This document shows positions 22,428-30,633 of a DNA stretch of 57,328 nucleotides, piece after piece. The DNA is from an uncultured Clostridia bacterium (GTDB lineage: Bacteria; Bacillota; Clostridia; Oscillospirales; Acutalibacteraceae). The notes under the pieces are model-generated. The model was not told the origin of the DNA, did no database searches, and saw nothing but the letters and a program-made list of their open reading frames with translations. Location of the stretch: assembly GCA_947584595.1 (NCBI GenBank), contig CANPWP010000011.1, forward strand, positions 1-57,328, in the 5' to 3' direction. Within the stretch, counting starts at the first letter, position 1, and every line of letters starts with the position of its first letter. Made by a program: the position numbers and the translations under genes.

Positions 22428-23555
22428 TTGGAACATTACCTTGATAACAGCGCAACCACAAAGGTTTCAAAGGCAGCGGCAGAAAAGGCTTTTGAGCTTA
22501 TGTGTGAAAATTACGGTAATGCCTCATCTTTGCATTCATTGGGAATAAAAGCGGAAACAGAGCTTGAAAATTCAAGAAAAATAATTGCAAGGTTTCTCGG
22601 CTGTGAAAGCGACGAAATATATTTTACAAGCGGCGGAACAGAAGCCAACAATACTGCAGTTTTTGGAGCTGTAAAGGCACTTAAACGACGGGGCAATAAA
22701 ATTGTCACTTCATCTATAGAGCACAGCAGTGTCTTGGAAGCAATGAAAGAACTTGAAAATCAAGGCTTTGAGGTTATTTACCTTTCACCTGACAAAAACG
22801 GAATTATTCCATTAGATAAAATTAAAAATGCCGTTGATAATAAAACGATTCTTGTTTCAATAATGACAGTCAACAATGAGACAGGCTCAATAAATGATGT
22901 TACAAAAATACGGAAGATAGTTTCAAATAATAATTCTCCTGCTTTGATTCACACAGACGCCGTACAGGCATTTGGAAAAATCAAAATTAATGCAAAAAAA
23001 TCAGGCGTTGACCTTATGACAATCAGCGCCCATAAAATTCACGGTCCAAAAGGAATCGGTGCATTGTACATAAGAAAAGGGAAAAGAATTTCTCCTCTGC
23101 ATTTTGGCGGAGAACAAGAAAAAAAGCTCCGTCCCGGCACAGAATCGGTTCCTTTGATTGGGTCGTTCGGCACAGCAGTATCAGAACTTGAAATTGAAAA
23201 AAGTTATGAAAAAATTTCTGCTTTAAACAGTTATGCTAAAGGCAAATTGTCCGAAATAGAGGGTGTTTCTTTCAACAGCAAAAACGATGCACTCCCTTAT
23301 ATTATAAATATTTCGGTAAAAGGAATAAGGAGTGAAACAATGCTTCATTTTCTTGCTCAAAATAAAATTTATGTTTCCAGCGGAAGCGCCTGTGCAAAAG
23401 GAAAACCAAGTTACGTTTTAAATGCAATGGGAATAGATAAAGATGTTGCAGACAGCTCCTTAAGAATAAGCTTTTCAAAACTCAATACAAAAGAAGATAT
23501 TGATTTTCTTGCAAAATATATTAAACAGGGCTTAGAAATTCTCGTTAAAAAATAA
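22428..23555 (+). CDS. Cysteine desulfurase (NifS/IscS family)
   Basis: Takes sulfur from cysteine as a persulfide using PLP. Of the 375 residues, K203 in SAHKIHGPKG is the PLP lysine and C322 in SSGSACAKGK carries the persulfide; HFGGEQEKKLRPGTES is conserved. The start is TTG, 8 nt after GGAGG, giving the family N-terminus MEHYLDNSATT; an ATG 4 nt upstream is out of frame and stops after six codons. thiI follows 64 nt later, so this is the likely sulfur donor for tRNA 4-thiouridine and possibly thiamine. Confidence 0.93.
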   Translation: MEHYLDNSATTKVSKAAAEKAFELMCENYGNASSLHSLGIKAETELENSRKIIARFLGCESDEIYFTSGGTEANNTAVFGAVKALKRRGNKIVTSSIEHSSVLEAMKELENQGFEVIYLSPDKNGIIPLDKIKNAVDNKTILVSIMTVNNETGSINDVTKIRKIVSNNNSPALIHTDAVQAFGKIKINAKKSGVDLMTISAHKIHGPKGIGALYIRKGKRISPLHFGGEQEKKLRPGTESVPLIGSFGTAVSELEIEKSYEKISALNSYAKGKLSEIEGVSFNSKNDALPYIINISVKGIRSETMLHFLAQNKIYVSSGSACAKGKPSYVLNAMGIDKDVADSSLRISFSKLNTKEDIDFLAKYIKQGLEILVKK

Positions 23556-23619
23556 TATTAAACTTTAGTAAAAGTGGATATCTTTTAATTGAAGTTCAGT
23601 TTAAATTCGGAAGGTAAAA

Positions 23620-24801
23620 ATGAAAGAAGTAATTTTAATAAAAGACGGTGAAATTGCCCTTAAAGGTCTCAACAGAAAAACCTTTGAGGATGTCTTAAAA
23701 AAGAATATCAAGCATTCTCTTTACGGCTTAGGAAAATTCAAAATCACCTCGGCTCAGTCAACAACTTATGTTATTCCACTGTCAGATGATTTTGATTTAG
23801 ACGAAGCCTGTGAAAGAGTTTCCAGAATATTCGGCATAGTTTCTTTTTCAAGGGCAGGAGTCTGTGAAAAAGATTTAAATAAAATTTTAGATTTTGCCCC
23901 TGAATATCTTGCAGAACAGCTTGAAGATATTAAAACCTTCAAGGTAGAAGCAAAACGTTCAGACAAAAAATTCCCTTATAAATCACCTGAAATATGCAGG
24001 GAATTAGGAGGCACAATTTTAGAAAAGTTTCCTCATCTTACTGTTGACGTTCATAACCCCGATGCAGTAGTTACAGTTGAGGTAAGAGATTTCGGAACAT
24101 ATATTCATACAAACCCCGTCAGAGGTGCAGGGGGCATTCCCGTAGGAACAGGCGGAAATGCCGCAATTTTAATCAGCGGCGGTATTGATTCCCCCGTTGC
24201 CGCTTATATGATGGCTAAACGTGGAGTTAAACTTACCGCTATTCACTTTGCAAGTCCTCCATATACAAGCGAAAGAGCCGAACAAAAGGTAGTTAAACTT
24301 CTTAAAAAGGTGTGCCGTTACAGCGGTCCTATGACAATGTACACAGTACCCTTTACAAAAATTCAGGAAACTATTAAAGATAAATGTCCCGAAGAACTTT
24401 TCACAATTATTATGAGAAGGCTTATGATGAAAATATCCGAAAAAATTGCAAGGGATAACGACTGTTCAGCCTTAATTACAGGCGAAAGCTTAGGTCAGGT
24501 TGCCAGCCAAACGATCCACGCTATCGGCTGTACCGATGAAGCCACGAATATGGTAGTTTTCAGACCGTTAATAGGTATGGATAAACAGGAAATAATTGAT
24601 ATTTCCTATAAAATAGACACATTTGAAACATCTATTGAACCATATGAGGATTGCTGCACTGTATTTACGCCAAAGCATCCACGTACTAGACCGGTTTTAA
24701 AATATGTTAAACAGGCAGAGGATTCAGCAAACTTTGGAAATATGATTGAAGAGGCTTTGCAAAATCTAAAAATCACTAATATTAATCAAAGGGAGGACTA
24801 A
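23620..24801 (+). CDS. thiI: tRNA 4-thiouridine synthetase
   Basis: Installs 4-thiouridine at position 8 of tRNA. The 393 residues contain an N-terminal ferredoxin-like and THUMP region (1-165) and a PP-loop adenylating domain opening with SGGIDSP near residue 186. There is no C-terminal rhodanese domain, the short form usual in Firmicutes, where a dedicated cysteine desulfurase supplies sulfur; one is encoded just upstream. The sortase gene starts 4 nt after this stop, so translation may be coupled. Confidence 0.95.
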   Translation: MKEVILIKDGEIALKGLNRKTFEDVLKKNIKHSLYGLGKFKITSAQSTTYVIPLSDDFDLDEACERVSRIFGIVSFSRAGVCEKDLNKILDFAPEYLAEQLEDIKTFKVEAKRSDKKFPYKSPEICRELGGTILEKFPHLTVDVHNPDAVVTVEVRDFGTYIHTNPVRGAGGIPVGTGGNAAILISGGIDSPVAAYMMAKRGVKLTAIHFASPPYTSERAEQKVVKLLKKVCRYSGPMTMYTVPFTKIQETIKDKCPEELFTIIMRRLMMKISEKIARDNDCSALITGESLGQVASQTIHAIGCTDEATNMVVFRPLIGMDKQEIIDISYKIDTFETSIEPYEDCCTVFTPKHPRTRPVLKYVKQAEDSANFGNMIEEALQNLKITNINQRED

Positions 24802-24804
24802 TAT

Positions 24805-26667
24805 ATGAATATTGAAATATTTTCTCTCAGAACAAGTAAACAGGATATTGAAAACATAAGCAGCAATTTAAGAAATATATCTGAAAGGCTTGCAAAAGAC
24901 GGGTTTTATGTAAAATATAAAACAGAAGTTGACGTTAATAAACAGCGTATAAAAAATGCTCTTAATTCGAGCATTGAGTCAGAAAACAAGCCTGATATTA
25001 TAGTTGTTGCAAATGCTTTAACAAGTCAAGACAGTTCATCATTTAAAAATCTGTTTGCAGATATTATTGCGGAGTATGAAAACGAAATTCAAGACCCTGC
25101 ACCTAAAAAATCTAAAAAGGACAAAGATGCAGAAGATAACAAATACTACATCAAAAAAATAAAGATTTTTTCAATGGGAGACTTAGGCAACAGCTACAAC
25201 GGCTATTGCTTTACATACAAAGGAATCCGTGTTGTTGTTCTCCCTAAAACATCCTTAACAGGCAAAGAAACCGATGAATTATTTTATAACAGCGTTTTGC
25301 TGTCTACCCAAATTTTTGACAGAAACGAACAGGCTTATCCCGGCGGTATAAATCTAATTGAAGGAAAACCTAAAAAGAAAAGCCTTGCAAAAAGAATTTT
25401 TCCCTGTAAAGATGACTCCAAAAAGGAAAAAACAAGAAAAAGTATTTCTCTGATCGCATTTTTCGTTTTCTTTGTTACTGCAGTACTGTTGCTTTATAAT
25501 CTGGTTTTTCTGCCAATGATGAACAACGCAATTCAAAGCGAAATTCAAAAGGTTTTCTACAATGATGACGGTTCAAAAGAAGGCGGTACGAACGCTAAAA
25601 CAAAAGACTGGAAAGCATTAAAGAAAATCAACAAAGACATAGTAGGCTGGATCAAGCTTGATAATACAGTTATTGATTACCCCGTTCTGCGCAACAAAGA
25701 TGATGATGAGAATTATCAGTATTACTTAAACCATAATTATAAAAAAGAATACAGCGGATACGGAAGTATTTTTGTTGACTACCGATGTACAAAAGGAACC
25801 GACAGTAAAAATGTCGTTCTCCACGGCCACCATATGAATGACGGAAGTATGTTCGGAAATTTACTTAATTACGGTAAAACTACGGGCGAGCTTAGCTTTT
25901 ACAAAAAAACTCCTACCATAACATTTGACACTCCGGACGGTGACGCTACATATAAAATTATTTCTGTATTTAAAACAAATTCATTGTCTGCCCACGGCGA
26001 GTTTTTCAACTATATGATAGGCAATTTTAACTCTGATTCCGAATTTATGAACTTTGTATATAATGTAAGGATTCGTTCATTGTTTAACTGCCCTGTTTCC
26101 GTAAATGAAGACGATACCCTTCTTACTCTGTCAACCTGTTCTTATGAATTTTCAGAATTCAGAACAGTTGTTGTCGCAAGAAAGGTAAGAATCGGAGAAG
26201 ATCCTACTGTTGATGTTTCTAAGGCCTCACTTAACAAAAATCCCGTATGGCCTGATGTTTATTATTCAAGCTACGGCGGAACAAGACCAAAAGTAACAAC
26301 CTTTAAAACTGCATACAAAGCAGGTGATATCAAATGGTATGACGGTACAGGAGATCCTACAAAGTTAAAGGGCAAGGAAGAACCTCCCACAGAGCCAACT
26401 ACAAACGAATCTGACAAAAACAATAACAATAAGGCAACTGAAGCTCCTGCTGTTATTAAATATACGGTTACATTTATTGACTTTGACGGCAATACAATTA
26501 AGACTGAACAGGTTGAAAAGGGTAAATCAGCAACACCTCCGGATACCAACCCTACCAAGAGCGATAAATATTATGACTACATTTTTACAGGCTGGCAGCT
26601 TGATTACACAAATGTTCAATCAGATATGGTAATTGCCGGAAACTATGAGCCGGTATTGAGAGAATAA
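24805..26667 (+). CDS. Class B sortase with N-terminal MoaB/CinA-like domain and C-terminal InlB-type repeat
   Basis: Sortases cleave a C-terminal sorting signal and link surface proteins to peptidoglycan. Here residues 1-185 form a cytosolic alpha/beta domain with strands such as PDIIVVANAL and GIRVVVLPK, like the MoaB/CinA fold; a basic linker and one membrane helix (213-240) follow. The sortase domain (265-465) has H342 in HGHHMNDGSMF, C445 in TLSTCSYEF and R453. A Pro/Thr/Asn linker leads to a C-terminal InlB-B-type repeat (552-617, with FTGW). The ribosome site lies inside the thiI end. The likely client is the surface protein at 32024-34360. The domain order is unusual. Confidence 0.85.
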   Translation: MNIEIFSLRTSKQDIENISSNLRNISERLAKDGFYVKYKTEVDVNKQRIKNALNSSIESENKPDIIVVANALTSQDSSSFKNLFADIIAEYENEIQDPAPKKSKKDKDAEDNKYYIKKIKIFSMGDLGNSYNGYCFTYKGIRVVVLPKTSLTGKETDELFYNSVLLSTQIFDRNEQAYPGGINLIEGKPKKKSLAKRIFPCKDDSKKEKTRKSISLIAFFVFFVTAVLLLYNLVFLPMMNNAIQSEIQKVFYNDDGSKEGGTNAKTKDWKALKKINKDIVGWIKLDNTVIDYPVLRNKDDDENYQYYLNHNYKKEYSGYGSIFVDYRCTKGTDSKNVVLHGHHMNDGSMFGNLLNYGKTTGELSFYKKTPTITFDTPDGDATYKIISVFKTNSLSAHGEFFNYMIGNFNSDSEFMNFVYNVRIRSLFNCPVSVNEDDTLLTLSTCSYEFSEFRTVVVARKVRIGEDPTVDVSKASLNKNPVWPDVYYSSYGGTRPKVTTFKTAYKAGDIKWYDGTGDPTKLKGKEEPPTEPTTNESDKNNNNKATEAPAVIKYTVTFIDFDGNTIKTEQVEKGKSATPPDTNPTKSDKYYDYIFTGWQLDYTNVQSDMVIAGNYEPVLRE

Positions 26668-26685
26668 AAATTTTCGGAGATAACA

Positions 26686-27102
26686 ATGAATTGTGAACTT
26701 ATATTTTATTTAGCAAAAAAGACGAGTATGTGCGAAAGGGTTTTAAAAAAACAGCTTACAAGTTTTAACATAAGCCTTTCAAAAACCTTTTTCTCCACCG
26801 GTTCAATTCAGCTTGGCACGTTACTTTGTGAAACATTTAAGCGTTGCAATTTATGTTTTATTATAGGCGGACTTGAGTTTTCTGATAAACAGGGCATTAA
26901 AAATGTTTTGTCTAAGGCGTTAGCTTATGAGAATTTAAACGATATGAAAAAAATTGAAAATCCAAACGGTTACCAGGACGGTTTTATTTTCAGATGCGGT
27001 ACACAATTGTTGATTGTTTTGCCAGACGAACCTGACAATATTGCAGAAATGCTGAAAGACCCTCTGAAAACGTATATTATGGATTTTTCCGAACACAACT
27101 GA
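26686..27102 (+). CDS. Small MoaB/CinA-like domain protein
   Basis: A 138-residue soluble protein with alternating strands and helices. The segments LCFIIGGLEFSD (about 63-74), GFIFRCGTQLLIVLPDEP (about 103-120) and the following helix match, in order and spacing, the N-terminal domain of the sortase encoded 18 nt upstream. The LLIVLPDEP stretch recalls the LPG-P segment of MoaB/CinA proteins. Catalytic residues of molybdopterin or CinA enzymes are not recognisable, so activity is doubtful. It is the last gene of the nifS-thiI-sortase run and is followed by a terminator. Confidence 0.6.
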   Translation: MNCELIFYLAKKTSMCERVLKKQLTSFNISLSKTFFSTGSIQLGTLLCETFKRCNLCFIIGGLEFSDKQGIKNVLSKALAYENLNDMKKIENPNGYQDGFIFRCGTQLLIVLPDEPDNIAEMLKDPLKTYIMDFSEHN

Positions 27103-27104
27103 TA

Positions 27105-27147
27105 AACAACCCTGTGCAAAATATGATTGCATAGGGTTGTTTTTTAT
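27105..27147 (+). terminator. Terminator of the nifS-thiI-sortase operon
   Basis: A 15-bp stem (AACAACCCTGTGCAA, one G-U pair) followed by TTTTTTATC begins within 3 nt of the last stop. Confidence 0.88.
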
Positions 27148-27195
27148 CAAAAATTTTTGTTAAGAATATTATAAGTTTTAGTCTCGTTTTTTCCT

Positions 27196-27624
27196 TTATA
27201 TAAACGGTGTCATTGACTGAATGTTATTATATTCAGTTTCCAAAAGTTTTTTTGCCAGGTTTTCAACCTTCGGGTCGCTTTTATCGTACTGTCTCATTCT
27301 ATCAACAATTTTACTGACGCCTTTAATGTTTCCGTTAATCATCATTTGTGCAATATGAGAATCGGAATTATCTCTCTCCATATGCCTTTTTGTGACTTGT
27401 TTCGTCATTCTTCTTACAATTGGATTCACCCTCTGCACATTTTCATTACTGTTCCTCAACATATTGTTTGCGTTGCTGTAAATTTTTCCGTACTCAATAA
27501 GCTGTATTCGTAATGCCTTTTTCAGTCCGTCATCTTTAGCATAGTTTTTAATATTTGCAATACCGCAGCAGCCCATCTCTGCATTTTGTGCAATGTAAGT
27601 AAGCATTTCGTTTTTGTTTAGCAT
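27196..27624 (-). CDS. Small helical protein of unknown function
   Basis: The 142 residues are predicted by eye to be almost all helix, with many Asn, Lys, Arg and Met and no membrane segment or signal peptide. It starts at ATG a few nt after AGGTGATTTT. It has the look of a ferritin-like or spore-coat-like four-helix protein, but I see no metal-binding signature (an E-x-x-H pair is absent) and do not recognise the family. It stands alone, convergent with the sortase operon. Confidence 0.6.
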   Translation of the reverse strand: MLNKNEMLTYIAQNAEMGCCGIANIKNYAKDDGLKKALRIQLIEYGKIYSNANNMLRNSNENVQRVNPIVRRMTKQVTKRHMERDNSDSHIAQMMINGNIKGVSKIVDRMRQYDKSDPKVENLAKKLLETEYNNIQSMTPFI

Positions 27625-27807
27625 AAAATCACCTCAACGTAAGTATTGGCAAAAAAATATGTTTTATTATATCCAGAAAAGTTTTTTATACTTTTCACCA
27701 TTTGTTTTAAAATCTGTCACATTATGGTATTATTATATAGTTACAGTAAATGAATTAATACCTTTATATTTATTTAGCTTTTCATTTTTCTCCCTTCTAA
27801 TAAACCC

Positions 27808-27848
27808 AAAACAGCCTGCTCATAAATTTTTTGAGCAGGCTGTTTTTC
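27808..27848 (+). terminator. Intrinsic terminator
   Basis: A 14-bp perfect stem AAACAGCCTGCTCA with its complement, followed by TTTTTC. No plus-strand gene precedes it. Confidence 0.75.
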
Positions 27849-27989
27849 TGTCATAAACATTTTTTCTTTATGACTATACTAAACAACAATTATAATTCAA
27901 TTAAAAAGTTTAGGATTTGCATATTTAAATCAGTTAGTAATTTAAAAAATATGAATACATACTTCTTTAATTTAAAATTTGCATTATTG

Positions 27990-28018
27990 TTGTTATTAAA
28001 AAATTTTAATGTTATAAT
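27990..28018 (+). promoter_or_regulatory. Promoter of the hemolysin III gene
   Basis: TTGTTA and TATAAT separated by 17 bp, about 28 bp before the ATG. Confidence 0.6.
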
Positions 28019-28046
28019 TGTTTTATAGAGATAAGAGGTAATTATT

Positions 28047-28706
28047 ATGGAAAACAAAAATAAAAATAAACTGAAAAACAGATATACCTTGGGCGAAGAA
28101 ATTTTTAATTCAGTTTCTCACGGAGCCGGAACTCTTTTAGCTGTTGGAGGAACAGTCGTGCTTATAATTGTTTCTGCAATTTTTAACGACGTATGGGCTG
28201 TGGTTTCCTCTGCAATATATGGCGCAAGCTTAATAATTCTTTACACAATGAGTACGCTTTACCATGCAATTACAAATAAAAAAGCAAAAATGTTTTTCAG
28301 AATTATGGACCACAACACTATATTTTTCTTAATTGCAGGAACATATACCCCTATCACCCTTGCAATTTTAAGAGGTACATTAGGCTGGGTGCTTTTCGGA
28401 ATTGTATGGGGCGCTGCAATTATAGGAATAGTTTTTAATTCTATTGACCTTGAAAAATTTTCTAAGCCGTCAATTGTCTGTTATATCTTAATGGGTTGGG
28501 TCGTTATTTTTGCAATTAAACCTTTAATAGATGCAACAACACCCTTTTTTATGACATTTTTACTATTGGGCGGCGTTTTTTATACATTAGGTATAATATT
28601 TTATGCAATTAAAAAAATTAAGTATTTTCATTCTGTATGGCATTTATTTACTGTTGCAGGTTCGGCATTTCACTTTTTTGCAATTTTGTTTGAAATTATG
28701 GCATAG
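28047..28706 (+). CDS. Hemolysin III family (PAQR-like) membrane protein
   Basis: A 219-residue protein with seven hydrophobic segments. The family histidines are present: EEIFNSVSHGAG at about 14-25, LYHAI and DHNTIFFLIAGTYTP in the first half, and WHLFTVAGSAFHFFAIL at the C-terminus, the pattern of the metal site in PAQR/HlyIII proteins. The bacterial members' role is not settled (membrane lipid or hydrolase activity is proposed for the superfamily). Monocistronic, with its own promoter; it ends in TAG at the start of repeat copy C. Confidence 0.88.
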   Translation: MENKNKNKLKNRYTLGEEIFNSVSHGAGTLLAVGGTVVLIIVSAIFNDVWAVVSSAIYGASLIILYTMSTLYHAITNKKAKMFFRIMDHNTIFFLIAGTYTPITLAILRGTLGWVLFGIVWGAAIIGIVFNSIDLEKFSKPSIVCYILMGWVVIFAIKPLIDATTPFFMTFLLLGGVFYTLGIIFYAIKKIKYFHSVWHLFTVAGSAFHFFAILFEIMA

Positions 28707-28800
28707 CAGCCTGTTTGCTGTACATATTCGAGCAGACAGCATCATATATAAACGTACTTCTATGTCCGATTGTTTTCGAGGAGTTTCCTATAATGTAAAA
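28704..28800 (+). repeat. Dispersed 3'-UTR element, copy C
   Basis: Begins with the stop codon of the hemolysin III gene. It shares ATTCGAGCAGACAGC, CATATATAAACG, TGTCCGATTGTTTTCGAG and GTTTCCTATAA with the other copies and ends at a hairpin. Confidence 0.8.
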
Positions 28801-28831
28801 AAGGACGGATTATAGTATAAACCGCCCTTTA
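28797..28831 (-). terminator. Terminator of pduL
   Basis: On the minus strand a GGGCGG stem pairs with CCGTCC through one G-U and is followed by TTTTTTACATT. On the plus strand the same position is an A-C mismatch, so it works better for pduL. Confidence 0.65.
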
Positions 28832-28844
28832 ATTTATTTAATAA

Positions 28845-29414
28845 TTATGCTATAATCTCGCCGTCAACAGTCCCGGTAAGACCTGCCGCATTTGATTCAT
28901 CAGTATCAATATGCATTGCTGGAGCGTAACTGTCGCTCACTCTTACTACAACATCATCAAATGTTAATGCTCTTTGACCAGTCGTACCAACCTTAACTGA
29001 AACGATTTGCTTATCTTTAAACCCTGCATTATTCGCAGTTGCAGTGTCCAAATGAATATGTCTTTTTGCAGCGATTACACCGCACTGAATTTCACATTCA
29101 CCCGCAGGGCCGATAAGCTTACAGCCCGGTGTTCCGTTTATATCACCTGACTCTCTCACGGGAGCTGGTATACCTAATTTTCTTGCGTCTGTAAGGGAAA
29201 CCTCAACTTGTGTTGCCGAACGCTCAGGGCCTAAAATAGACATTGACATTTCACCCTTTGGCCCTACAACTGTCACTTTCTCTGAACAGGCAAACTGTCC
29301 CGGCTGGGAAAGGTCTTTCTTTTTTGTCAAAACTGCATTCTTGCCGAAAAGTGTTTCTAAAACTTCTTTCGTAACGTGAATGTGTCTTGCTGATGTTTCA
29401 ACCATGATTTTCAT
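28845..29414 (-). CDS. Phosphate acyltransferase, PduL type
   Basis: Converts acyl-CoA and phosphate to acyl phosphate and CoA; in fermenters without Pta it makes acetyl phosphate for ATP synthesis. The 189 residues carry the zinc-binding histidine motifs of PduL: SARHIHVTKE near the N-terminus, KRHIHLDTATA and MHIDTDESNAAG in the C-terminal domain. There is no N-terminal microcompartment-targeting helix and no shell protein nearby, so it is the cytosolic type. Monocistronic; the ribosome site (GTGGTGG) is weak. Confidence 0.92.
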   Translation of the reverse strand: MKIMVETSARHIHVTKEVLETLFGKNAVLTKKKDLSQPGQFACSEKVTVVGPKGEMSMSILGPERSATQVEVSLTDARKLGIPAPVRESGDINGTPGCKLIGPAGECEIQCGVIAAKRHIHLDTATANNAGFKDKQIVSVKVGTTGQRALTFDDVVVRVSDSYAPAMHIDTDESNAAGLTGTVDGEIIA

Positions 29415-29520
29415 AAATTACCACCACTTTTAAAATATTCTGCATTGCAGTTTTTAATTTATAGTAACATTTTACACCTAAAGTATGCAAATTTCAACTG
29501 TTTTATAAGGAGGACAATAA

Positions 29521-30099
29521 ATGTTTAATAAATGGGAAGATTTAATCAACGAATGTTCTAAATGTCAAAAATGTGACTTGTACAAAACACGAAAAAATGT
29601 TGTTATAGGTGTGGGAAATAAGAATGCCGATGTAATGTTCATCGGAGAAGGTCCAGGTGAAAATGAGGATTTACAGGGAGAACCGTTTGTCGGCAGAGGC
29701 GGACAGCTGCTTGATAAAATGCTTACTGCTGTTGATTTAGACAGAAAAAAGAATATTTACATAGCAAACATAGTTAAATGCAGACCGCCTCAAAACAGAG
29801 ATCCAAGACCCGAGGAACAGGAAATGTGCATTGATTGGCTGAGAAATCAAACAAAGCTTATTTCACCAAAAATTATAGTTTGCTTAGGCAGAATTGCAGC
29901 CGCAAGAATAATTAAAAGTGACATTAAAATAACTAAGGAACACGGCATTTTTTTTGAAAGAAACGGTATTTTTATGATGGCTATGCTTCATCCCGCCGCA
30001 GTACTAAGAGACCCCAGAAAGAAGCCAGAAGCTTTTGACGACTTTTTAAAGTTGAGAGAAAAAATAAATGAGGTTTGTCCCAATACATATAATATTTAA
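29521..30099 (+). CDS. Uracil-DNA glycosylase, family 4
   Basis: Removes uracil from DNA as the first step of base excision repair. The 192 residues show motif [10 protein letters not shown] (41-50), the cysteines of the [4Fe-4S] cluster (C15, C18 with C87 and C103) and motif [13 protein letters not shown]. The length is normal for family 4. The ATG follows AAGGAGGACAATA. The last codons and stop lie inside the first copy of a 110-bp direct repeat that recurs about 285 bp downstream. Confidence 0.92.
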   Translation: MFNKWEDLINECSKCQKCDLYKTRKNVVIGVGNKNADVMFIGEGPGENEDLQGEPFVGRGGQLLDKMLTAVDLDRKKNIYIANIVKCRPPQNRDPRPEEQEMCIDWLRNQTKLISPKIIVCLGRIAAARIIKSDIKITKEHGIFFERNGIFMMAMLHPAAVLRDPRKKPEAFDDFLKLREKINEVCPNTYNI

Positions 30100-30197
30100 A
30101 TCGTTTTTTGCGTTTAAAATAAATTCGCTTTACTTTAGGAGTTTTCTCTCCCTCCGTCTACGGCATCGCCGCATCCACCTCCCTCGTCAGAGGGAGG
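30085..30197 (+). repeat. Direct repeat, first copy, overlapping the UDG stop
   Basis: The run from ATAATATTTAAATCG through CTCCCTCCGTC to the hairpin CCTCCCTC/GAGGGAGG recurs at 30371-30490. The left part is the 3' end of the UDG gene, so the second copy duplicates gene-end sequence. Confidence 0.8.
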
Positions 30198-30343
30198 CAT
30201 ATTTTTTAGCAACATTTTAGTTTAATTATAGGCTCACTCTGATGAGAAATTCCCCTGCAAGGGGAAATGTCGCAAAGCGACAAAAGGGTTGCCGTTTTCG
30301 CAGAAAAAGCTGTCAAAGCGTTAGCTTTGACTGAGGGAGAGAT
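30144..30343. repeat. MITE-like palindromic intergenic element
   Basis: About 200 bp with imperfect terminal inverted repeats (TCTCTCCCTC at the left, GAGGGAGAGA at the right) and several internal hairpins: CGGCATCGCCG, CCCCTGCAAGGGG, GTCGCAAAGCGAC, AAAGCGTTAGCTTT. No reading frame. Palindrome-rich elements of this kind are frequent between genes in Ruminococcaceae. Confidence 0.6.
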
Positions 30344-30370
30344 ATTCAATAATTTTAACTTTTTAAAATA

Positions 30371-30490
30371 AACATTATAATATTTAAATCGTTTTTTGCG
30401 TTTGAAATAATGTCGCTAAACTTTAGGAGTTTTCTCTCCCTTCGTCTGCGGCTTCGCCGCATCCACCTCCCTCGTCAGAGGGAGGTGGAT
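30371..30490 (+). repeat. Direct repeat, second copy
   Basis: Second copy of the 30085-30197 sequence with scattered differences (TTCGTCTGCGGCTTCGCCGC in place of the first copy's version). It ends a few bases before the left end of the ISL3 element. Confidence 0.8.
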
Positions 30491-30633
30491 TTTTCAGTCT
30501 CTATAATAAATGTTTGGGTAACAAATAGAGCCTACAAAAATAGAAATAATAAGAAAGCAAAAATGTAGAGCATATTTTAAACAAATCCGTTAAAATGGAA
30601 TTGACAATAAACCAGAAACGGAGGTCTTAAAAT

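Larger units (their letters stand above)
27625..28046. other. Intergenic region with a terminator and the hemolysin III promoter
   Basis: About 420 bp of very AT-rich DNA. It holds a -10-like TATTATTATATAG near 27730, a terminator at 27808-27848 with no reading frame before it on the plus strand, and a promoter at 27990-28018. A short transcript ending at the terminator is possible but not shown. Confidence 0.5.

Noticed and set aside
30085..30490. CRISPR array, because of repeated short palindromes
   Set aside because: Only two long direct copies exist, without regular spacers, and no cas gene is present.
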